Of a stretch of DNA of 10,187 nt, positions 5,709 to 10,187 are shown one piece after another. This stretch comes from an uncultured Rubrobacteraceae bacterium. Its GTDB lineage: Bacteria; Actinomycetota; Rubrobacteria; Rubrobacterales; Rubrobacteraceae. The notes below the pieces were generated by a model, which worked only from the letters and a program-made list of their open reading frames with translations, was not told the origin of the DNA and did not search any database. The stretch spans positions 1-10,187 of the forward strand of contig CADCUZ010000080.1 in NCBI GenBank assembly GCA_902806015.1, read 5' to 3'. A program made the translations under genes and the position numbers. Position 1 is the first letter of the stretch; every line of letters starts with the position of its first letter.

Positions 5709-6734
5709 AAGCATCCCGAAATCTCCGACCGCCAGAGAGAGATACTCCTCAAGACTTTGGAGCTCTACATCTGCACGGGCCTGCCCGTGGGCAGCCATTC
5801 CCTGGCCGACAGGGTCGACGCCTCGAGCTCGACCGTAAGGGCCGAGCTCGCTTACCTGGAGTCCGAGGGCCTGTTGACCCACCCCCACACCTCCGCCGGG
5901 CGCGTCCCGACCGACGCCGGCTACCGGTACTACGTGGACGCCCTGATGTCCGCGGACCCTGGCGAGGCCATCTCTTTCGTAACGCGGCCGGGTATCGGGA
6001 ACCTGGACGAGCTGCTGAACGGCGTCTCCGAGGACATGAGTGAGGTGACGCGCCTGCTGGCTGTTGTCGCCGGGCCGAGCGCGCTGGGCGACTCGCTCTC
6101 CCGGGCGGACTACGTGGCGCTTCCTGGAGGCGCTTTGCTCCTCGTCGTGTCTATGGGCAGCGGGACTTCGTCAAGCACGACTGTAGTGCTGCCGACCCCG
6201 ATAGAGGAGGGCGAGCTGCGCGAGATGTTCTGGGCGCTTAACTCCTGGCTCGGGGGCCGCCCTGTCGGCGGCAACCTGGAGCTGACGAAGGCCGCCCGCA
6301 AGGCCCTCTCAGAACACAACCCCCTCGTGGTTGAGGCAGTACTGCGGGCGGTCGAGGGGCTGGGGCGCGTCACGGAGCGCGGCGTCTTCGTGCGGGGCGC
6401 CTCCACCCTGCTCGCCCGGCTGGACGAGATAGACCCTGCGAGTCTCGCCGCGGTCGTCGAGATCTTCGAGCGCCGCCGCTGGCTCCTCGGCCTGATGAGC
6501 GATGCCTTGCGCCGCTCGGTGTCGAGCAGCGGCGTAATCGTCTCCATCGGCGCCGAAAACGCTGTCTACAACCTCGTAGGCACGAGCCTCGTAGCGGCGG
6601 CCTACGGGCTTCACGAGAAGCCCTACGGAGTGGTCAGCCTGATCGGGCCGAAGAGAATGGACTACGACGCTGCCATCGCCACTGTCCGCTCCGCCGCGGA
6701 GACCCTAACCTTACGCTTGAGCGACGGTTTTTAG
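5706..6734 (+). CDS. hrcA: Heat-inducible transcription repressor HrcA
   Basis: HrcA represses chaperone genes by binding CIRCE operators and is kept active by GroEL. The 342-residue product has the family's length. An N-terminal winged helix-turn-helix (ISDRQREILLKTLELY, then VDASSSTVRAELAYLESEG) leads to the signature HPHTSAGRVPTDAGYRYYVD from residue 59. The C-terminal GAF-like dimerisation region ends with VGTSLVAAAYG and the conserved GVVSLIGPKRMDYDAAIATV. ATG 5706 is chosen because homologues begin just before the SDRQ-x-x-IL segment and a -10 box precedes it; an in-frame GTG at 5658 lies upstream of that box. It is followed by dnaJ after 2 bp. grpE and dnaK are not beside it, and no CIRCE element was found in the window, so its targets must lie elsewhere or the local site differs. 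Confidence 0.95.
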   Translation: MKHPEISDRQREILLKTLELYICTGLPVGSHSLADRVDASSSTVRAELAYLESEGLLTHPHTSAGRVPTDAGYRYYVDALMSADPGEAISFVTRPGIGNLDELLNGVSEDMSEVTRLLAVVAGPSALGDSLSRADYVALPGGALLLVVSMGSGTSSSTTVVLPTPIEEGELREMFWALNSWLGGRPVGGNLELTKAARKALSEHNPLVVEAVLRAVEGLGRVTERGVFVRGASTLLARLDEIDPASLAAVVEIFERRRWLLGLMSDALRRSVSSSGVIVSIGAENAVYNLVGTSLVAAAYGLHEKPYGVVSLIGPKRMDYDAAIATVRSAAETLTLRLSDGF

Positions 6735-6736
6735 AT

Positions 6737-7864
6737 TTGCCGACCAAGCGCGACTATTACGAGGTTTTGGGCGTGTCCCAGGAGGCGTCGGAGGCGGAGA
6801 TCAAGAAGGCCTACCGCCGCCTCGCCCGCTCCCACCACCCCGACGCCAACCCGGAAGACCCGGGGGCCGAAGAGCGCTTCAAGGAGCTCACCGAAGCCTA
6901 CGAGGTCCTCTCCAACGTTGAGGCCCGTCGCGCCTACGACACCTACGGCCATCAGGTGCCCAGGGGCAGCGCGAACGGGTACCCGGGCGGGGAGCAGTTC
7001 GGCGGCTTCCAAGACATCTTCGACGCCTTCTTCGGCGACAGCTTCGGCGGCTCGTTCTTCGGGGGCCAGGCCGCCAGGGGCCCGAGCCGCGGCGCCGACG
7101 CTGAGGTCGAGGTTGAGGTATCGCTACGGGAGGCCGCCTACGGCGCGGACCGTGAAATAAACGTACAGGTGGTCAAGAACTGCGAGGTCTGCGACGGCGT
7201 GGGCGGGACCGAGTCGCACACGTGCGGGACGTGCGGCGGGGCGGGAGTCGTGAGGACGGTACGCCAGAGCATCCTCGGCCAGATGGTCAGCACGCAGGCG
7301 TGCTTGGCATGCGGGAGCCGCGGCAGGATCATCGACGTTACCTGCGATAACTGCCGCGGTGGCGGACGCGTCTCCGACCTGCAGACGCGGCGGCTGCGGG
7401 TACCCCAGGGCATAGAGAGTGGGATGCGCCTGCGCGTCTCCGGCGGGGGCCACGCGGGCGACCCTGGCGGCGCGCCTGGTGACCTGTACATCAGGATCAA
7501 CGTTAAGGATGACCCCGAGCTCGTGCGGGACGGGGAGGACCTGATTCACCGCCTCCAGGTCAGCTTCGTGGGCGCGGCGCTCGGCACGGAGGTGGAAGTG
7601 CCGACCCTGGATGGCCCGACCCTTGTGAAGGTCGAGGCGGGGACGCAGCCCGGGGCCACCCTGAAACTCAGGGGCGAGGGGATGCCGCGCATAAGGGGTA
7701 GGGGGCGCGGGGACCTCAAGGTGCTCGTGGACGTCATGGTTCCCACGCGGCTCACCGGGGAGCAGCGAGAGCTTCTGGAGAGGTTCGAGGAGGCGAGCGG
7801 GGAGGAGACCTACAACGGCGGTGGGGGCTCCTTCTTCGACCGCCTCAGGGGCGTCTTCAGGTAG
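6737..7864 (+). CDS. dnaJ: Chaperone protein DnaJ (class I)
   Basis: DnaJ is an Hsp40 co-chaperone that delivers unfolded proteins to DnaK and stimulates its ATPase. The 375-residue product has the complete class I layout: J domain (1 to about 70) with HPD at 34-36, a Gly/Phe-rich linker (about 80-120), and a cysteine-rich zinc domain with four CxxC pairs at 149/152, 163/166, 189/192 and 203/206. C-terminal substrate-binding domains follow. The third zinc repeat reads CLACGSRG, with Ser194 replacing the usual first Gly of CxxCxGxG; the cysteines are all kept. The start is TTG 6737, two bases after the hrcA stop, with no good SD, so translation is probably coupled to hrcA. Genomes of this group often carry a second dnaJ with dnaK-grpE; this one is the hrcA-linked copy. 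Confidence 0.95.
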   Translation: MPTKRDYYEVLGVSQEASEAEIKKAYRRLARSHHPDANPEDPGAEERFKELTEAYEVLSNVEARRAYDTYGHQVPRGSANGYPGGEQFGGFQDIFDAFFGDSFGGSFFGGQAARGPSRGADAEVEVEVSLREAAYGADREINVQVVKNCEVCDGVGGTESHTCGTCGGAGVVRTVRQSILGQMVSTQACLACGSRGRIIDVTCDNCRGGGRVSDLQTRRLRVPQGIESGMRLRVSGGGHAGDPGGAPGDLYIRINVKDDPELVRDGEDLIHRLQVSFVGAALGTEVEVPTLDGPTLVKVEAGTQPGATLKLRGEGMPRIRGRGRGDLKVLVDVMVPTRLTGEQRELLERFEEASGEETYNGGGGSFFDRLRGVFR

Positions 7865-7875
7865 GGGAGACCACC

Positions 7876-8595
7876 ACGCGAACGCCTATCACGCGCATCT
7901 TTCTGCCTATCGCAACGGAGGCGGGCGGCACGCTGGAAATCCCCGAGGGCGAGGCGTGGCACGTCTCTAAGGTGCTGCGGGGACGCGAAGGCGACCTCGT
8001 GGAGGTCGCGGGTGCCGGCCGGCTGTTCCTCGCGGAGTTCGGGGGAGGCCGCACGGTGACCGTCGTCGAGGAACTCGAGGTCGCAGACGAGGACGTCGAA
8101 GTGTACCTGCACCAGGCCGTACCTAAGGGCGGAAGGATGGACCTGGTGGTGGAGAAGGCGACCGAGGTCGGGGTGTCCGGCATCGTGCCGCTGCTCACCG
8201 AGCGCGGGGTCGTGAGCCCGCGCGAGGGCAAGGTAGCGCGTTGGAGGCGGGTGGCAGAGGCCGCCGCGAGGCAGTCTCTCGGGTTGGGCGTGCCGGAGGT
8301 TGGTGAACCAGTGGCGTTCGGGGAGGCGGTTCGGGAGGCGGGCAAGAGGGGCGTGCTGCTGCACAATGCCCCCGGGCTGAGGGTCGTGGAAGACGTGGTG
8401 GAGCCGGGTGTTCAGCTCTTCGTTGGTCCGGAGGGCGGCTGGGGGAAGGCGGAGTTGGAGTCGGCGGGGCGGGCGGGGCTCGCCCTGGCCGGGCTCGGGC
8501 CGCGGAGACTCCGGAGCGAGACCGCCGGCATCGTCGCGGTCTCCAGGGCCCGGGCGGCATTAGAGAGACCAGTCAGGGTGAGAGGAGGGATGTGA
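7876..8595 (+). CDS. rsmE: 16S rRNA m3U1498 methyltransferase; start codon unclear
   Basis: RsmE methylates N3 of U1498 in 16S rRNA using SAM. The C-terminal SPOUT (trefoil-knot) domain is clear: VYLHQAVPKGGRMDLVVEKA, ATEVGVSGIVPLLTERGVV, then FVGPEGGWGKAELESA and LGPRRLRSETAGIVAVSRA. The N-terminal PUA-like domain is encoded too (ITRIFLPIATEAGGTLEIPE, EAWHVSKVLRGREGDLVEVA). However, between the in-frame stop at 7699-7701 and GTG 7972 there is no ATG, GTG or TTG, and starting at 7972 would cut the first PUA strands. I set the start at ACG 7876, six bases after the SD AGGGGAG (7863-7869); ATC 7888 fits the family N-terminus but not the SD. Translation might instead be coupled to dnaJ, whose stop is in the SD. 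The tail overlaps the next gene's possible GTG by four bases. Confidence 0.88.
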   Translation, partial: TRTPITRIFLPIATEAGGTLEIPEGEAWHVSKVLRGREGDLVEVAGAGRLFLAEFGGGRTVTVVEELEVADEDVEVYLHQAVPKGGRMDLVVEKATEVGVSGIVPLLTERGVVSPREGKVARWRRVAEAAARQSLGLGVPEVGEPVAFGEAVREAGKRGVLLHNAPGLRVVEDVVEPGVQLFVGPEGGWGKAELESAGRAGLALAGLGPRRLRSETAGIVAVSRARAALERPVRVRGGM

Positions 8596-8597
8596 TT

Positions 8598-8942
8598 TTG
8601 GCCGATTCGGACTGCATATTTTGCAAGATAGCCGGCGGGGAGATAGACGCCGAGGTAGTGCACGAAGAGGAAGAGGTGGTGGCCTTCAAGGACATAAACG
8701 GCCAGGCGCCGACCCACGTCCTCGTCATCCCAAGAAGGCACGTGGCCAACTTGGAGGCGATGGTTGACCTGCCGGACACGGCCGCCAGGCGCCTTCTGCA
8801 GGTGTCCAGCGAGGTCGCCAACAAGCTCGGCATAGGCGAGAGCGGCTACGCTGTCAGGATCAACAACGGCCCCGACGCCGGGCAGGAGGTCTTCCACCTG
8901 CACCTACACGTGCTCGGCGGTAGAAAGCTGGGGATGCCGTGA
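8598..8942 (+). CDS. HIT-family nucleotide-binding hydrolase
   Basis: This is a histidine-triad protein of the HINT/PKCI branch, which hydrolyses nucleoside phosphoramidates and related adenylated compounds in the cytoplasm. The 114-residue product is the normal size. It has the N-terminal CIFCKIAGGEI with a CxxC pair (residues 6 and 9), the core strand APTHVLVIPRRHV, NNGPDAGQEVFHLHLHVLGG with the catalytic triad H-x-H-x-H at 100, 102 and 104, and ends GRKLGMP. Two starts compete: GTG 8592, overlapping the rsmE stop in GTGA, and TTG 8598. The SD AGGAGGG (8583-8589) is only 2 bases from the GTG but 8 from the TTG, so TTG 8598 is preferred. Its stop overlaps the GTG of yqeY. The physiological substrate is unknown. 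Confidence 0.92.
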   Translation: MADSDCIFCKIAGGEIDAEVVHEEEEVVAFKDINGQAPTHVLVIPRRHVANLEAMVDLPDTAARRLLQVSSEVANKLGIGESGYAVRINNGPDAGQEVFHLHLHVLGGRKLGMP

Positions 8943-9382
8943 GCGCCGCGGGGAGGATTCAGCAAGATACGAAGACCGCTATGAAAGAGCGGGACAAAGC
9001 CCGCCTCGGCGCCCTGCGGATGCTCGCTGCTGCGCTCAAGAACGGCCAGATCGAAGCCGGAAGGCCCCTCGAAGAGCAAGAGGAGCAAACCATCCTCAGG
9101 CGCCAACTTAAACAGAGGGAAGAGGCCGCGGAAGCCTTCCGCAAGGCCGGACGCGAAGAACAGGCTGTCTCCGAAGCGGCCGAGGCCGAGGTCGTCCGCG
9201 GCTACCTGCCCCAACCCCTCTCCAGAGAAGAGCTCGAAGCCATAGTAGACGAGGCGATACGGGAGAGCGGCGCTACCGGTATGAGGGACATGGGCCGGGC
9301 CATGGGCCGGGCCATGCAGCTCTCCGGAGGCCGCGCCGAGGGCCGCGAACTCTCCGTGCTGGTCAAGCATAGGTTGCAATGA
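8939..9382 (+). CDS. yqeY: YqeY/GatB-like domain protein
   Basis: This is a small all-helical protein related to the C-terminal tRNA-binding tail domain of GatB, the amidotransferase subunit. It is widespread next to rpsU or phoH genes; its exact role is not established, though a link to tRNA or aminoacyl-tRNA handling is suspected. The 147-residue product has the usual length. Typical segments are TKTAMKERDKARLGALRMLA, the charged helix EEQEEQTILRRQLKQREEAA, EAEVVRGYLPQPLSREELEA and the C-terminal GMRDMGRAMGRAM and GRAEGRELSVLV. GTG 8939 overlaps the stop of the HIT gene in GTGA, which argues for translational coupling. The MGRA-MGRA stretch is encoded by two identical 12-base units (9290-9313), in a place where homologues also carry paired Met-Gly segments. 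Confidence 0.92.
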   Translation: MSAAGRIQQDTKTAMKERDKARLGALRMLAAALKNGQIEAGRPLEEQEEQTILRRQLKQREEAAEAFRKAGREEQAVSEAAEAEVVRGYLPQPLSREELEAIVDEAIRESGATGMRDMGRAMGRAMQLSGGRAEGRELSVLVKHRLQ

Positions 9383-9404
9383 AACCTACCAGCGTCCGGC
9401 CCAA

Positions 9405-9431
9405 AGCTGACCGCTGATAGCTGATAGCTAG
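9405..9431. repeat. Heptad repeat (AGCTGAT)n before phoH
   Basis: Successive heptads AGCTGAC, CGCTGAT, AGCTGAT and AGCTAG fill the 62-base gap between yqeY and the phoH start, and TAGCT-GAT-AGCTA (9418-9430) forms an inverted repeat inside it. Similar intergenic runs whose antisense reads 'YQLSAVS' occur in several GC-rich and cyanobacterial genomes in my memory. It also contains tandem stops (9415-9420) in the phoH frame. Confidence 0.6.
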
Positions 9432-9444
9432 AAAAGGAGCTACG

Positions 9445-10187
9445 ACGGACACCACAACCAGCAGCCAAGTAGAGGCCAAGCTCGTCATACCGCCGGGCCG
9501 GATGCTCGACGTCTTCGGCGAGCGAGACTCCAACTTGAGGCGGGTCGAGGAGCTCGTGCAGTGCGAGGTCGTCGTGCGAGGAAACGAGATTTTGCTTCGC
9601 GGGGGAGGGGCGGCCGTGGAGAGGGCGGAGGCCGTCTTCGACGGGCTCGTCGGGCTTGCGGAGGAGGGGCACAACCCGACCCCGGAGACCGCCGAGAGGC
9701 TGTATAAGATGGCCGACGGCGGGGGCGGACGCGAGGTGCTTGGGGACGTGATCCTGACACACCGCGGCCGAAGGGTGGCGCCGAAGACCCGCAACCAGAA
9801 GGCCTACACGGACGCGATCCGCAACCACCAGGTCGTGTTCGGGATCGGGCCTGCGGGGACTGGCAAGACCTATCTTGCGGTGGCGCTGGCGGTCGACGCC
9901 CTAAATAGGGGAGAGGTCTCCAGGATCATTCTGACCAGGCCGGCGGTCGAGGCGGGGGAGTCGCTCGGGTTTCTGCCGGGGGACATGATGGCCAAGGTGG
10001 ACCCGTACTTCCGTCCGCTCTACGATGCGCTCTACGAGATGGTGGACCCTGCACAGTTCCAGAGTCGCCTTGAGCGGGGTATAATCGAGATCGCGCCGCT
10101 GGCTTTTATGAGAGGGCGGACCTTGAACGACGCGTTCATCATCCTGGACGAAGCCCAGAACACCACGCCCCAGCAGATGAAAATGTT
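9445..10187 (+). CDS. phoH: PhoH-family ATPase, 5' part; start codon unclear
   Basis: PhoH-like proteins are cytoplasmic P-loop ATPases of the helicase superfamily-1 fold, linked to RNA metabolism; the cluster with yqeY here, and usually ybeY next, is conserved. About 247 codons are visible before the window ends, so the gene is cut. An N-terminal KH-like region (AKLVIPPGRMLDVFGERDSN, then EVVVRGNEILLRG) precedes the ATPase core with Walker A GPAGTGKT (135-142), ILTRPAVEAGESLGFLPGD and Walker B IILDEAQN (232-239). The frame has no ATG/GTG/TTG between the stops at 9415-9420 and ATG 9502. ATG 9502 would delete the conserved AKLVIPPGR strand. I therefore place the start at ACG 9445, 5 bases after the SD AAAAGGAG (9432-9439); this is unusual and unproven. 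Confidence 0.92.

Noticed and set aside
4814..5752. Long minus-strand open frame (312 codons) opposite lepA
   Set aside because: It is antisense to well-conserved lepA domains, low in recognisable motifs and rich in His/Leu/Arg, as expected from a GC-rich shadow frame.
7702..7875. Programmed frameshift fusing dnaJ to rsmE
   Set aside because: The rsmE frame is open back to 7702, but no convincing slippery heptamer was seen near the dnaJ stop, so fusion is left only as a remote option.
1..10187. tRNA genes, CRISPR repeats, CIRCE elements, defence or biosynthetic systems
   Set aside because: None was recognised on either strand by eye; the intact genes are housekeeping genes plus one GNAT acetyltransferase.

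Overview
The window is high-GC chromosomal DNA that looks like the actinobacterial lineage Rubrobacter or a close relative. This rests on base composition, frequent GTG/TTG starts, start codons placed directly after -10 boxes, and housekeeping protein sequences that read as deep-branching actinobacterial. No phylogeny was computed, so the taxonomic call is inference.

Layout. Positions 1-650 are a graveyard of fragments: the 3' end of an IS5-like transposase with its probable terminal repeat, the C-terminal tip of a tyrosine recombinase (minus strand), and a broken ATPase domain of a sensor histidine kinase (plus strand). A terminator follows, then a promoter and the intact holA (DNA polymerase III delta) and a GNAT acetyltransferase. 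Positions 2240-3525 are a second decayed stretch with two recognisable pseudogenes: a ParB-like 'DGNHRVSVA' protein on the plus strand and a SAM-dependent methyltransferase on the minus strand. Neither leaves a full reading frame.

From 3529 on the sequence is a compact core block: rpsT (S20, minus strand), diverging from lepA (EF-4), then hrcA, dnaJ, rsmE, a HIT-family hydrolase, a YqeY/GatB-like protein and the 5' part of phoH, which runs off the window end. hrcA to yqeY is tightly packed (2-nt gap, near-abutment and two GTGA stop/start overlaps), consistent with one co-translated heat-shock and RNA-modification operon. The order is the familiar Gram-positive holA-rpsT-lepA-hrcA-dnaJ-rsmE-phoH block, with hemW missing between lepA and hrcA and about 1.8 kb of accessory or decayed DNA between holA and rpsT.

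I see no undescribed multi-gene system. The points most worth a second look are: (i) rsmE and phoH both lack an ATG/GTG/TTG start where family conservation demands one, and both carry an ACG at a suitable distance from a Shine-Dalgarno; (ii) holA and lepA appear leaderless and hrcA nearly so, while rpsT has a classical promoter and SD; (iii) the rpsT and lepA promoters are interleaved; (iv) an inverted repeat sits just upstream of the hrcA -10 and no CIRCE element is present; (v) a heptad repeat lies before phoH. No tRNA, rRNA, CRISPR array or replication origin was found.
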